From positions 1,807,060 through 1,871,059 of the forward strand of contig NZ_JAEVYN010000001.1 in the NCBI RefSeq assembly GCF_016807185.1: a stretch of 64,000 nt of DNA, written 5' to 3'. The position numbers and the translations under genes were made by a program. Below, piece after piece: positions 18,208-26,922 of the stretch (within the stretch, counting starts at the first letter, position 1; the number at the start of each line of letters is the position of its first letter). The stretch is from Leptolyngbya sp. Cla-17. Its GTDB lineage: Bacteria; Cyanobacteriota; Cyanobacteriia; Leptolyngbyales; Leptolyngbyaceae. The notes under the pieces are model-generated. The model saw nothing but the letters and a program-made list of their open reading frames with translations. It did no database searches and was not told the DNA's origin.

Positions 18208-18249
18208 CTTTTTAGATGGGCACTTCAACGAGAACATCAAGTGTTGACT
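18197..18249. repeat. 53-bp imperfect direct repeat, left copy
   Basis: Aligns without gaps to 22645-22697 with 44 of 53 identical positions by hand count, including TCTCAATTTAACT and TAGATGGGCACT. The left copy starts in the last codons of the DUF4079 gene and runs into the PsiE-like fragment. The 10-mer TAGATGGGCA occurs a third time at about 18430-18439, with only weak similarity around it. Confidence 0.8.
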
Positions 18250-18326
18250 TGCTCTAAATGTTTGAGAAAGTTTTCGTTCTTGAATGCTTCTCGAAGGTGT
18301 CTAAAAAATCGTTTTAAGAATCTCAT
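18237..18326 (-). pseudogene. 5' fragment of a PsiE-family gene
   Basis: Minus-strand reading frame of 29 codons from ATG at 18326 to TGA at 18237. Its first 22 residues (MRFLKRFFRHLREAFKNENFLK) match the N-terminus of the intact PsiE-like protein at 17548 at about 13 of 22 positions. After that the similarity stops; none of the membrane domain is left, and the frame ends within the left copy of the 53-bp repeat. The frame stays open upstream to 18455 but without similarity. I interpret it as the truncated 5' end of a second psiE-like gene. The similarity is short, so chance cannot be excluded. Confidence 0.55.
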
Positions 18327-18499
18327 TTCTCTTACGTAATCCAGACCAATTGATGTGAGCATACTTAAACCACTCGCAACGAATGTAATGAATTTGTTAC
18401 ATTCGCTACTATCGCTGATACTCTCTGAAATAGATGGGCATGCTAAGCGGAACAATTTGATAAAGGAATCTTTTCCTTTTCATACCGGAAGCTACCGCC

Positions 18500-21283
18500 A
18501 TGACTCTTCCAGCCACATCGATCACTCCAGATAAACCCAAGCGTAAGCTTTCCCTACGCTCACTCCTGATTATCCCGTTTGTTCTACAAATTTTCGCTGC
18601 CGTTGGACTGACCGGATATATTTCCCTAAAGAATGGACAGAAGGCAGTCAATGATGTTGCCAGTCAGTTACGTCACGAGATGGGCGATCGCCTCAACCTG
18701 CAAGTTCTGAACTATTTGGAAAAACCTTATATTGCCGGACAAGTAATCGTAGCTGCGGCTGAAGAGGGTCAACTTGATCTATCAGATTTCACCAAACTGG
18801 AACGAACGTTGTGGCGGTTAGTGAGCCAAAACACGCTCGAAGATGTGCAAATTGGTTTATTTGACGGCACAAATATTGCCCTAGATACAACACTGAATGA
18901 CGGCATTGTTTCCCGTCTCAGTGACAAAGCACGTCTCCCTCAACGCCGATTCTACAAACTTGATAAGCAAGGTCAACGGATCGCACTGCTTAAAACTCAG
19001 GCAAAGTTTGACCCCCGGACTCGACCCTGGTATCAAGTTGTCCAGGAATCTGGAAAACCAGCCTGGACAGATAAGCCCTACGTCAGCAGTTCGTATCAAT
19101 CGGCTACGATGGCGCTGTCTCAGCCGATTTACAAGAGTGATGGAACGTTATTAGGGGTGCAAAAAAGCACCTTTCGGCTAGACAAGATTCATGATTTTCT
19201 GAGCGGATTGAAGGTGGGTCAAACAGGTCAAACGTTTATCGTCGACCAGTTGGGCAATCTAATTGCCAGTTCAACGATCAAACAGCCTTACATTCTGGAT
19301 CTTAAAAATGAGGAGTTGCAACAAATTCCTGCCGTCAAGTCGGAAAGTGCTGTGATTCGGGCGACAGCGCAAGCTATTCTCGATCGATTTGGCAACTTCA
19401 ACGCGATCGCTCAAAATCAACAGATTGATTTTATGCTGGCAAACCAGCGACAGTTCGTGCAGGTTTCCGCTATTCGAGACGAACGCGGCATCGATTGGCT
19501 CAGCGTCGTTGTCGTGCCCGAATCAGATTTCATGGCGCAAATCAATGCCAATACTCGCACCACAATCTTGCTGTGTTTGGGTGCTCTGGCGGTAACGACC
19601 GCACTGGGTCTTTTGACTTCGCGCTGGATTACCAAACCGATTTTGCAGCTACAGAAAGCGAGTCAGGCAATTAGCTCCGGACAGTTGGATCAAACGGTTC
19701 AGGTGCAAGGTATCCATGAATTAGAATCGCTGGCAGACTCCTTCAACCAAATGGCGGGTCAGCTGAAAGGCTCTTTCATCGAACTGGAAACCCGCGTTGA
19801 GGAACGCACCGCAGAATTGAAAGCAGCAAAACTGATAGCTGATGGTGCCAACCAAGCCAAGAGTGAATTTCTTGCCAACATGAGCCATGAACTCCGCACG
19901 CCCCTCAACGGCATTCTGGGCTACGCTCAAATCCTCAACCGCTCCAAAGTGTTGCCTATGAAAGAGCGTCATGGGGTAGAAATCATTCACCAGTGCAGTT
20001 CTCATTTGCTGACGCTCATTAACGATGTCTTGGACTTGTCGAAAATTGAAGCCCGTAAATTAGACCTCGCACCAAAAGCAATTCACTTCCCCTCATTCCT
20101 TCAAGGGGTTGCCGAAATCTGCCGCATTCGTGCCGATCAAAAAGGGATTAACTTCCTTTATGACCCTGATCCGCAGTTGCCGGAAGGGCTTTTTGCCGAT
20201 GAAAAACGGCTGCGTCAGGTCTTACTCAACTTGCTGGGTAATGCGATTAAATTCACTGATACAGGGTCTGTCGCGCTCAAGGTGACCGTGATGGAAAATG
20301 CCGAGATGGAGCATCATGCCGATCCATCCACTCGCTGGATCAAATTTCGAGTTGAAGACACGGGCGTTGGCATTGCGCCCGACCAGGTGGATAAAATATT
20401 TCAGGCTTTTGAACAAGTAGGCGATCGCCAGCGTCAAGCCGAAGGTACAGGTTTAGGCTTAGCGATCAGCCAAAGAATTGTTCAACTGATGAATGGACAA
20501 ATCCAAGTTAAGAGCCAACCTGGAGTTGGCAGCGATTTTTGGTTTGAGGTGGAACTGGCGATCGCCACGGATTGGGCACAGCAAAATTCCCTTACCACTG
20601 GCAAACAAATTATTGGTTATGAAGGACAACGACGCAGCATTCTGGTGGTGGACGATCGATGGGAAAACCGAGCCGTTCTCGTCAACTTGTTAGAGCCACT
20701 CGGATTCCAACTGACTGAGGCTGAAAATGGTCAAATAGGATTGGAAAAAATCCGCCAGTCTCAACCTGACTTGGTGATTACAGACTTAGCGATGCCAGTC
20801 ATGAACGGCTTTGAACTGCTCAAGCAGGTTCGGGGTGCCGACGATTTGCAACACCAGAAGATCATTGTTTCTTCTGCCTCAGTCGCCCAAGCTGACCAAC
20901 AGATGAGTTTAGATGTCGGGGGAGATGATTTCTTAGCAAAGCCAGTCGAAGTCAGTGAATTATTTAAACTCTTAGCCACTCACTTAAACCTGGAGTGGAC
21001 CTATGAAATGATCGCTGAAAGAGACGCTCAGTCATCTCCAACGACTGCATCGCAGAACTCAGAAGAGACTATGATTCCCACTAGGGCAGAGTTAAAGGCA
21101 CTACTAGACTTGGCACAGAAAGGCAACTTAAAACGGCTACGAGAACACCTAGAGCAGATGGTTCACTCCAATCCTCGCTACGCTGATTTTGCCTCAGAAA
21201 TTCTTCAGCTTGCCAAGCAATTTAGAGCTGAAGAGATCGAGGACTTACTGAAACAACATTTGACGGAGGAAGCCGATGTCTAA
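18500..21283 (+). CDS. Membrane-bound hybrid sensor histidine kinase (Cache-HAMP-HisKA-HATPase-REC)
   Basis: 927 residues. The N-terminal membrane helix (about 22-42) and a second at about 350-370 enclose a periplasmic dCache-type sensor domain (signatures DPRTRPWYQ and VSSSYQSATMALSQPIY). Then come HAMP, a coiled coil, HisKA with phospho-His463 (SHELRTPLNGILGYAQIL), HATPase (GTGLGLAIS) and a receiver with Asp762 (LVITDLAMPVMNGFE). A C-terminal helical segment (about 855-927) may act as an Hpt-like or regulatory tail. dCache domains sense small molecules outside the cytoplasm; the ligand is unknown. GGAAG precedes the ATG. The stop overlaps the next gene by 8 bases, so the two are co-translated. 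Confidence 0.93.
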   Translation: MTLPATSITPDKPKRKLSLRSLLIIPFVLQIFAAVGLTGYISLKNGQKAVNDVASQLRHEMGDRLNLQVLNYLEKPYIAGQVIVAAAEEGQLDLSDFTKLERTLWRLVSQNTLEDVQIGLFDGTNIALDTTLNDGIVSRLSDKARLPQRRFYKLDKQGQRIALLKTQAKFDPRTRPWYQVVQESGKPAWTDKPYVSSSYQSATMALSQPIYKSDGTLLGVQKSTFRLDKIHDFLSGLKVGQTGQTFIVDQLGNLIASSTIKQPYILDLKNEELQQIPAVKSESAVIRATAQAILDRFGNFNAIAQNQQIDFMLANQRQFVQVSAIRDERGIDWLSVVVVPESDFMAQINANTRTTILLCLGALAVTTALGLLTSRWITKPILQLQKASQAISSGQLDQTVQVQGIHELESLADSFNQMAGQLKGSFIELETRVEERTAELKAAKLIADGANQAKSEFLANMSHELRTPLNGILGYAQILNRSKVLPMKERHGVEIIHQCSSHLLTLINDVLDLSKIEARKLDLAPKAIHFPSFLQGVAEICRIRADQKGINFLYDPDPQLPEGLFADEKRLRQVLLNLLGNAIKFTDTGSVALKVTVMENAEMEHHADPSTRWIKFRVEDTGVGIAPDQVDKIFQAFEQVGDRQRQAEGTGLGLAISQRIVQLMNGQIQVKSQPGVGSDFWFEVELAIATDWAQQNSLTTGKQIIGYEGQRRSILVVDDRWENRAVLVNLLEPLGFQLTEAENGQIGLEKIRQSQPDLVITDLAMPVMNGFELLKQVRGADDLQHQKIIVSSASVAQADQQMSLDVGGDDFLAKPVEVSELFKLLATHLNLEWTYEMIAERDAQSSPTTASQNSEETMIPTRAELKALLDLAQKGNLKRLREHLEQMVHSNPRYADFASEILQLAKQFRAEEIEDLLKQHLTEEADV

Positions 21284-22613
21284 TCCTGAATTAATTCTGG
21301 TGGTCGATGATACTCCTGCAAACTTAGAAGTGGTTTGTGAAACCTTAGGCGATGCAGGGTATGAAGTTGCAACGGCGATTAACGGCGATCGCGCTCTGAA
21401 GCGAGTCCAAGCTTATCCTCCCGACCTGATCTTGTTGGATGTGCAAATGCCAGGAATGGACGGCTTTGAAACCTGCCAACGTCTAAAGGCAGATTCAACA
21501 ACAGCCAGCATTCCGATCATCTTTATGACCGCACTCTCTGATGCCGATAGTAAGGAAAAAGGATTTGTTCTGGGCGCTGTGGATTACATCACCAAACCCT
21601 TTCAAGAAAAGGAGATGCTACGACGGGTAAAAACTCATTTGCAGTTGCGGCAATTAACTAAAAATTTAGAACAGCGTGTAGCAGAGCAAACGGCTAATTT
21701 AGAAGCAACACTGAGACAACTACAACAGTCTCAGCTTCAGTTAGTCCACAGCGAAAAAATGTCTACTTTGGGCAACTTAGTGGCGGGTGTCGCGCACGAA
21801 ATTAATAACCCGCTTGGCTTTATTGCGGGTAATTTGAAACCCGCTCAGGACGAGATTGAAGACCTCTTTCGGCTGATTGATCTCTACCGAAAAGAACTTT
21901 CTCAACCGAGTGCCACACTACAGGCACTCGTGAAAGCCATGGATTTAGAATACTTGCAAGAGGATTTACCCAACTTGATCGGTTCGATGCAAGAAGGCGT
22001 AGATCGCATTCGCACCATTAGCACCAGTTTAAGAACCTTCTCGCGGTCTGATTGCGATCGCCCGATTCTTTGCAATATTCATGACGGTATTGATAGCACA
22101 ATTATGATTCTCAAGCATCGCCTCAGAGCCAATGAAGCTCGCCGGGAGATTAAAGTCATTACAGACTATGGCGATCTGCCACGATTAGAATGCTTTTCTG
22201 GACAGTTGAATCAGGTCTTTATGAACATTTTGGCAAATGCGATCGATGCGCTAGAAGACTCCAATCAAGGACGCAGCTTTGCAGAAATTCAAGCGAATCC
22301 CAACCAAATTATTATTAAGACAGAACTATCTGAAGATCAGCACCAGTTTGTGATCCGCATTCAAGATAATGGGAGTGGCATGACTGATGCAGTGAAACAA
22401 AAAATCTTTGAACATCTGTTTACCACCAAAGGCGTGGGTCAGGGGACAGGGCTAGGATTGGCGATCGCTCATCAAATCGTCGTTGAGAAGCACTCTGGAA
22501 CATTAGAAGTGAACTCAACATTAGGTCAAGGTACAGAATTTGTGATTTCAATTCCGATGCAGGCGACGGCTGTAAAAGACCTTCAGGCAACAAGCTGCCT
22601 TATCGCAGCATAA
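21276..22613 (+). CDS. REC-HisKA-HATPase response regulator/kinase
   Basis: 445 residues, no membrane segment. The receiver domain (1-120) has VVDDTPANLEVV and Asp55 in LILLDVQMPGMDGFE, and the CheY-like lysine in DYITKPFQ. A long coiled-coil linker (about 125-160) leads to HisKA with His174 in VAHEINNPLGF, and an HATPase domain with DNGSGM and GTGLGLAI. It probably receives phosphate from the membrane kinase encoded immediately upstream (8-base overlap). The architecture and linker are the same as in the protein at 1508-2902. There is no DNA-binding output domain. Confidence 0.9.
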   Translation: MSNPELILVVDDTPANLEVVCETLGDAGYEVATAINGDRALKRVQAYPPDLILLDVQMPGMDGFETCQRLKADSTTASIPIIFMTALSDADSKEKGFVLGAVDYITKPFQEKEMLRRVKTHLQLRQLTKNLEQRVAEQTANLEATLRQLQQSQLQLVHSEKMSTLGNLVAGVAHEINNPLGFIAGNLKPAQDEIEDLFRLIDLYRKELSQPSATLQALVKAMDLEYLQEDLPNLIGSMQEGVDRIRTISTSLRTFSRSDCDRPILCNIHDGIDSTIMILKHRLRANEARREIKVITDYGDLPRLECFSGQLNQVFMNILANAIDALEDSNQGRSFAEIQANPNQIIIKTELSEDQHQFVIRIQDNGSGMTDAVKQKIFEHLFTTKGVGQGTGLGLAIAHQIVVEKHSGTLEVNSTLGQGTEFVISIPMQATAVKDLQATSCLIAA

Positions 22614-22644
22614 TAAATCGTTGCAGTGACAGAATAAAAATAGT

Positions 22645-22697
22645 TCTCAATTTAACTGTGTAGATGGGCACTCTAACGAAAACCTTAAGTGTTAGCT
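22645..22697. repeat. 53-bp imperfect direct repeat, right copy
   Basis: Right partner of the repeat at 18197-18249. It lies 32 bases after the stop codon of the second kinase gene and 30 bases before comEC. The two copies bracket the kinase pair. Confidence 0.8.
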
Positions 22698-22727
22698 GAG
22701 GTTTTCTGTTTTGCTTAGGGTGCATTC

Positions 22728-24926
22728 ATGGGTTCTGTTCAAGCGATTGCTGGGTGTTTGGCATACATTTTAGGGCTGTTGGCTACAGCCTTACCTTGGG
22801 GTGGATGGGTGCTGTTAATCGGGGCAATTGGCATTGGGTTGACGATTCGTCGAGTGTGGCGAGGGGCACCCAAGTTTCAAGTGTGGCTGGTGGCAGGGGC
22901 GATCGCCCTCAGCGCAACGTTCTATTTTCAAGCCCGCATTCCTCATCCGGCTGCAAATGACATCAGCCAACTCGCAACACCCGACTCATCAACAAACGTG
23001 CTGGTGGAAGGACGAATTAGCAGCCTACCCCGGCTCACCCGCAGCCAAAAATCGCAGTTTTGGTTGGAGGCAAAACGGATTGCTCCCATTGGCGAGGGCA
23101 AGCCCGTCAGCGGCAGACTTTACGTTACAGTGCCGCCTGATCAGGCAACCGACCTGCATCCGGGACAAATCGTCGGTGTAGATGGGGCGCTCTACTTGCC
23201 CAAAGCCGCTACAAACCCTGGCGGCTTTGACTTTAAGGATTATTTGCAGCAAGAGGGTAGCTTTGCAGGATTGCGCGGCAAACAGGTCAGTATTTTGAAG
23301 CCTTCGACGGGTTGGGGCTGGTGGCAAGTGCAGCAACGGATTGCGCGATCGCAACTTGCCTGGGTTGGCAATCCTGAAGGTGCATTGATTAGCTCAATGG
23401 TGTTGGGCAGCAAAGCGGTGGATTTGCCCTATGACGTGAAGGATGCTTTTGTGCGCGTAGGTCTCGCCCATGCGTTAGCGGCTTCTGGATTTCAAACCTC
23501 GCTGATTTTGGGTGTGGTGCTGGCGTTAACCCGTCGATTTTCTGAGCGAGTGCAGTTTTTGGCAGGCACAATGTCACTTGCCAGTTTTGTTGGTTTGGCA
23601 GGATTGCAGCCTGCGGTTCTCCGGGCGGCGTTCATGGGGTTTGGCGGTTTAATCGCGCTGGTTCTGGGACGCAAAGTGAAACCATTGGGTTCGATGCTGA
23701 TGACTGCAACGATGTTGCTGGTGATCAATCCACAATGGATTTGGAACTTGGGCTTTCAGCTTAGCTTTCTCGCCACCATGGGGCTGTTAGTGACGGTGCC
23801 ACCATTGACGAAAAAATTGGACTGGGTGCCTAGCGCGATCGCCCCTTTGATCGCCGTTCCCATTGCTGCTTATTTGTGGACGTTGCCGCTACAGCTTGGG
23901 GCGTTTGGGGTCCTATCTCCCTACAGCATTCCAGTTAACATTCTCACATCCCCCTTCATTTCGCTGATTAGCTTGGGCGGAATGCTCAGTGCTCTGGCAT
24001 CACTCATTTGGTCACCTGCCGGAAGTGCGCTGGCATGGCTGCTGAAATATCCCACCCAAGGTTTGATTGCGATCGTTGATGGGTTTGCTCAGCTTCCAGG
24101 CAATGGGTTCGCAGTGGGTACGATTTCGGTACTGGCGGTGATTGGGCTATATGCCCTGCTGGGCTTGGCAACAGTGCATCCTTTTTGGCAGCGACGCTGG
24201 TGGATAGCGCTGGCGTTGGGACTTGTTGTAACCCTGATTCCGATTGGAATGGGTGCCAATTTAATGCAGGTGACGGTGTTGGCAGCTGAGCGCGATCCGG
24301 TGCTAGTAATTCGTGATCGCGGACGAGTTGCGGTGGTCAATAGCAATGACGAAAAGACAGTGCAATTTACGCTGCTGCCGTTTCTTCAAAAAGCGGGTGT
24401 CAATCAAATTCATCTGGCGATCGCGCTCCATGCCAATGCTTCTATGAACGGCTGGCAAACATTACTAGAAAAAATCCCGATCAAAACCCTGGTGGCATCC
24501 TCAATGCCGCCAGGTCGTAATGCACCCTCCAAAATATTGCCGTTCAATCAAGGGGTGCGGTTGGGCGCAATCCAGGTAAGAGTCCTTCAAGCAGAGCCGG
24601 ATTTAGTCGCCCAGATTATGCTTGGCGACCAAACCTGGCTGTGGCTCGGGAATTTGAATGCCAACGAACAGGAATCCTTGCTTAAAACCAATATTCCCTC
24701 TGCTCAGGTGTTGCTCTGGTCAAGCGCGTCGCTCAGTCCGGTATTGGTTGATAGAGTACGTCCCAAAACCGCGATCGCATCTGGCAAAGGCGTGAACCCC
24801 GAAACCATCGCCTATCTCAAACAGCAAAACATTTCTCTCTATCAAACCCAGCAAGATGGCGGCATTCAATGGACACCCGACGGCGGTTTCAACATTGCCC
24901 TGGACTCAAATGCATCTGGGTTGTAG
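22728..24926 (+). CDS. comEC: ComEC/Rec2-type DNA uptake channel protein
   Basis: 732-residue inner-membrane protein. Two N-terminal helices are followed by the OB-like DUF4131 region (about 85-190, VLVEGRISSLPR, LYVTVPPD, GGFDFKDYLQQEG), then the competence domain with many membrane helices (about 225-510; hallmark blocks VRVGLAHALAASGFQTSLI, LQPAVLRAAFMG, NPQWIWNLGFQLSFLATMGL). ComEC forms the channel that carries single-stranded DNA across the membrane in natural transformation. The C-terminal 200 residues correspond to the metallo-beta-lactamase-like region of other ComEC proteins, but I see no HxHxDH motif there; at the expected place is LAIALHANASMNGW. Confidence 0.92.
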   Translation: MGSVQAIAGCLAYILGLLATALPWGGWVLLIGAIGIGLTIRRVWRGAPKFQVWLVAGAIALSATFYFQARIPHPAANDISQLATPDSSTNVLVEGRISSLPRLTRSQKSQFWLEAKRIAPIGEGKPVSGRLYVTVPPDQATDLHPGQIVGVDGALYLPKAATNPGGFDFKDYLQQEGSFAGLRGKQVSILKPSTGWGWWQVQQRIARSQLAWVGNPEGALISSMVLGSKAVDLPYDVKDAFVRVGLAHALAASGFQTSLILGVVLALTRRFSERVQFLAGTMSLASFVGLAGLQPAVLRAAFMGFGGLIALVLGRKVKPLGSMLMTATMLLVINPQWIWNLGFQLSFLATMGLLVTVPPLTKKLDWVPSAIAPLIAVPIAAYLWTLPLQLGAFGVLSPYSIPVNILTSPFISLISLGGMLSALASLIWSPAGSALAWLLKYPTQGLIAIVDGFAQLPGNGFAVGTISVLAVIGLYALLGLATVHPFWQRRWWIALALGLVVTLIPIGMGANLMQVTVLAAERDPVLVIRDRGRVAVVNSNDEKTVQFTLLPFLQKAGVNQIHLAIALHANASMNGWQTLLEKIPIKTLVASSMPPGRNAPSKILPFNQGVRLGAIQVRVLQAEPDLVAQIMLGDQTWLWLGNLNANEQESLLKTNIPSAQVLLWSSASLSPVLVDRVRPKTAIASGKGVNPETIAYLKQQNISLYQTQQDGGIQWTPDGGFNIALDSNASGL

Positions 24927-25104
24927 CGGATCTCAAAGCCACTCACAAGTGCTAAGTGCCAGGTTAAGACGAGTGTCAGGTTTCAGGTGATATGAGGAGT
25001 CCTCAAAAATAGTCTTAATTTTTTAAGAGACTTACAGAGCGAATCTTGAACACCGCACTCCAACTCCCCAATTGCGGGGTATTAAAGATGGTAGGATCAT
25101 CGAT

Positions 25105-25189
25105 GGAGAGGTGGCAGAGTGGTCGAATGCGCTTGACTCGAAATCAAGTTTGGGGTAACTCAACGGGGGTTCGAATCCCCCCCTCTCCG
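25105..25189 (+). tRNA. tRNA-Ser (anticodon CGA)
   Basis: 85-base class II tRNA. Acceptor stem GGAGAGG (25105-25111) pairs with CCTCTCC (25182-25188). The D arm contains GTGGCAGAGTGGTCGAATG, the anticodon stem CTTGA/TCAAG encloses the loop CTCGAAA with anticodon CGA at 25139-25141, a long variable arm follows, and the T arm has GGGGGTTCGAATCCCCC. CCA is not encoded. It reads UCG serine codons. The antisense 3' end of the neighbouring glycosyltransferase gene overlaps it by 30 bases. Confidence 0.97.
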
Positions 25190-26533
25190 TTCCCATTGCT
25201 GCATCAGATAGGTTGCGATGCGTTGAGCGGCACCGGGAGCGCCCATGCGACGGCGACCATTTTCAGCAATATGCTCTAGCTGTTCTGGATTCCGCAAAAC
25301 GGATTTCAGCGCATCGGCAACGTGGCTAGGATCTTGCACCAAGATAATCGATCGCCCCAGTAAGCGAGTTTGGGCTTCCGCAAATTTGGGTGTGAATTGA
25401 GGTCCTTTCCCGGGCAGGGTAATGGCGGGCTTGCTTAAACCTACAAATTGCTCAGTCGCGGTGCCTGCCATGGCGATCGCGCAGTCAGCTTGATGCAAAC
25501 AGTCTGCAAATGCCTGCTGCGATATGACTAGCAATGCTTTCCCCTTTTGATACCAGTGGGCGGTAGGATCGGGAAAATAGCGGCTGGCAGAAATGCCGAC
25601 AGAAGAAACGAGTGCCCATCCCTGAGCTTCAAGATCATCATGAAGCGGCTCTAAATGGATAGTCGGTGCGATCGCTGCTAAAAACATCAGCGGCTGAGCT
25701 GCAAAAGCCTCAACCACCCCTGCCACTGCCTGCAAAATGTGTTGCCAATTATCATAGGCTTCTGGCACCCGTGAACCGGGCAATAGCAGAACGTTTAAAG
25801 CTTGCTGAGACGTTGCAGAACCAGTGTCCCAATTAGAGCGGCGCGAATTTGCCGCAGTGGATTCGCTCAAAACGAGCGATCGCGTTTCAGTCGGCTCTAA
25901 CCCATCCATCATCGGGTTGCCCAGATCTAAAGCTGGCACCGCTAACGCTTGCAAAATTTGAGTCGTGAGCGTGTCCCGTGGAAACACACCCTGACAGCGA
26001 TCGCGGCTCATCAGCCACCGCTCCCAGGGATAGTACACCGACTCTGACCAGGCGTCCCATCTTTCTGTTGTAAATAGTTTGCTGTCATCGTCTCGCAGAT
26101 AATATTCTGACTTAGCTGTGCCAATAAAGGTGTAAGGCGCTCCACTGAGCCATGCCAGCAATAGCGGGAAGATGTCTCCCACCGCTAAAATGGTGCCCCC
26201 TTGCTGTGCCCACCGCCGAACTCCCTGCAATTGAGACCAGGTAAGCTGCACTAATCCGCCCTGAAGGTCGCGCGCTAACTGGCGACTATCCATATAAATG
26301 AATCCGCCGGATGGCATCGCCTTCACAGCGCCAATCAAAGGAATATTCGCCTGTTGGTATGCGCGCCCTTCACCAACCAACGGTAATGCCGCAATTTGAG
26401 GTGGATTCGCCTGTGCTTGCAGGGCTTGCAGCACTCGCACTGCGATAATGTCTTCTCCATGTCCGTTGCTGAGGCACAGCAGTCTCTTGGAAGGAAAATA
26501 ACGTGGCAAGTGTGGTGGTAGCAATGGCAGCAA
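25160..26533 (-). CDS. Lipid-A-disaccharide-synthase-like (LpxB-related) glycosyltransferase
   Basis: 457-residue soluble GT-B-fold protein of the cyanobacterial LpxB-related family. N-terminal block RLLCLSNGHGEDIIAVRVLQAL, then LPLVGEGRAYQ, MPSGGFIYMD, ILAVGDIFPLLLAWLSG and YTFIGTAKSEYY. The C-terminal domain has LNVLLLPGSRVPEAYDN and AIAMAGTATEQFVGLSKPAITLPGKGPQF, which resembles the nucleotide-sugar site of GT-B enzymes. True LpxB makes lipid A disaccharide; this family's product is not known. The last ten codons (ending ERRGGDSNPR) are read from the complement of the tRNA-Ser gene, so the natural C-terminus depends on tRNA sequence. Confidence 0.85.
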   Translation of the reverse strand: MLPLLPPHLPRYFPSKRLLCLSNGHGEDIIAVRVLQALQAQANPPQIAALPLVGEGRAYQQANIPLIGAVKAMPSGGFIYMDSRQLARDLQGGLVQLTWSQLQGVRRWAQQGGTILAVGDIFPLLLAWLSGAPYTFIGTAKSEYYLRDDDSKLFTTERWDAWSESVYYPWERWLMSRDRCQGVFPRDTLTTQILQALAVPALDLGNPMMDGLEPTETRSLVLSESTAANSRRSNWDTGSATSQQALNVLLLPGSRVPEAYDNWQHILQAVAGVVEAFAAQPLMFLAAIAPTIHLEPLHDDLEAQGWALVSSVGISASRYFPDPTAHWYQKGKALLVISQQAFADCLHQADCAIAMAGTATEQFVGLSKPAITLPGKGPQFTPKFAEAQTRLLGRSIILVQDPSHVADALKSVLRNPEQLEHIAENGRRRMGAPGAAQRIATYLMQQWERRGGDSNPR

Positions 26534-26922
26534 TCCCTTTAATTCTGAGACTTAAAACACTTCTATAAAATTAGCTAGCTTTGGAAATCCTGATCGCAAT
26601 ACTGAATCTTTAGAGAGGAAGGTTTCCCGATACTTTTGATGCTCTCTCCTTTTGGGAATCTAGGTGAGGGCACAAAACCTCACTTATCCCTTACACAAGA
26701 TGGATATGAAGACATATGAAGGTTTAGGAAGTCATCATCATACCGCATGGATAGAGTACTCAATTGCCCTCCAATCGATTGATTCTGCTAGGGTATTCTA
26801 GATGGACGCGATCGCGTGTACTTCCCACAGACGCTCCTTCCCCTCCAAAGTTCCAAACTAGGGGTCAAGATTATTCGCCACTCACCCATCCCAATTCCCC
26901 TCCATTCGCCCTTTCTCCTTAA
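26534..26922. other. Intergenic region between the LpxB-like gene and recQ
   Basis: About 390 bases between divergent genes. It is pyrimidine-rich on the plus strand near recQ (26830-26920, many CCTCC/TTCC runs). I saw no repeat, hairpin terminator or small gene with convincing features. Promoters of both genes should lie here. Confidence 0.4.

Noticed and set aside
18197..22697. Transposon or composite element for the kinase pair
   Set aside because: No transposase, terminal inverted repeats or target-site duplication were seen; only the imperfect direct repeat supports any mobility.
25046..25279. 77-codon plus-strand frame across the tRNA-Ser gene
   Set aside because: Its sequence (SGRMRLTRN, VRIPPSP) is the common translation artefact of a serine tRNA gene.
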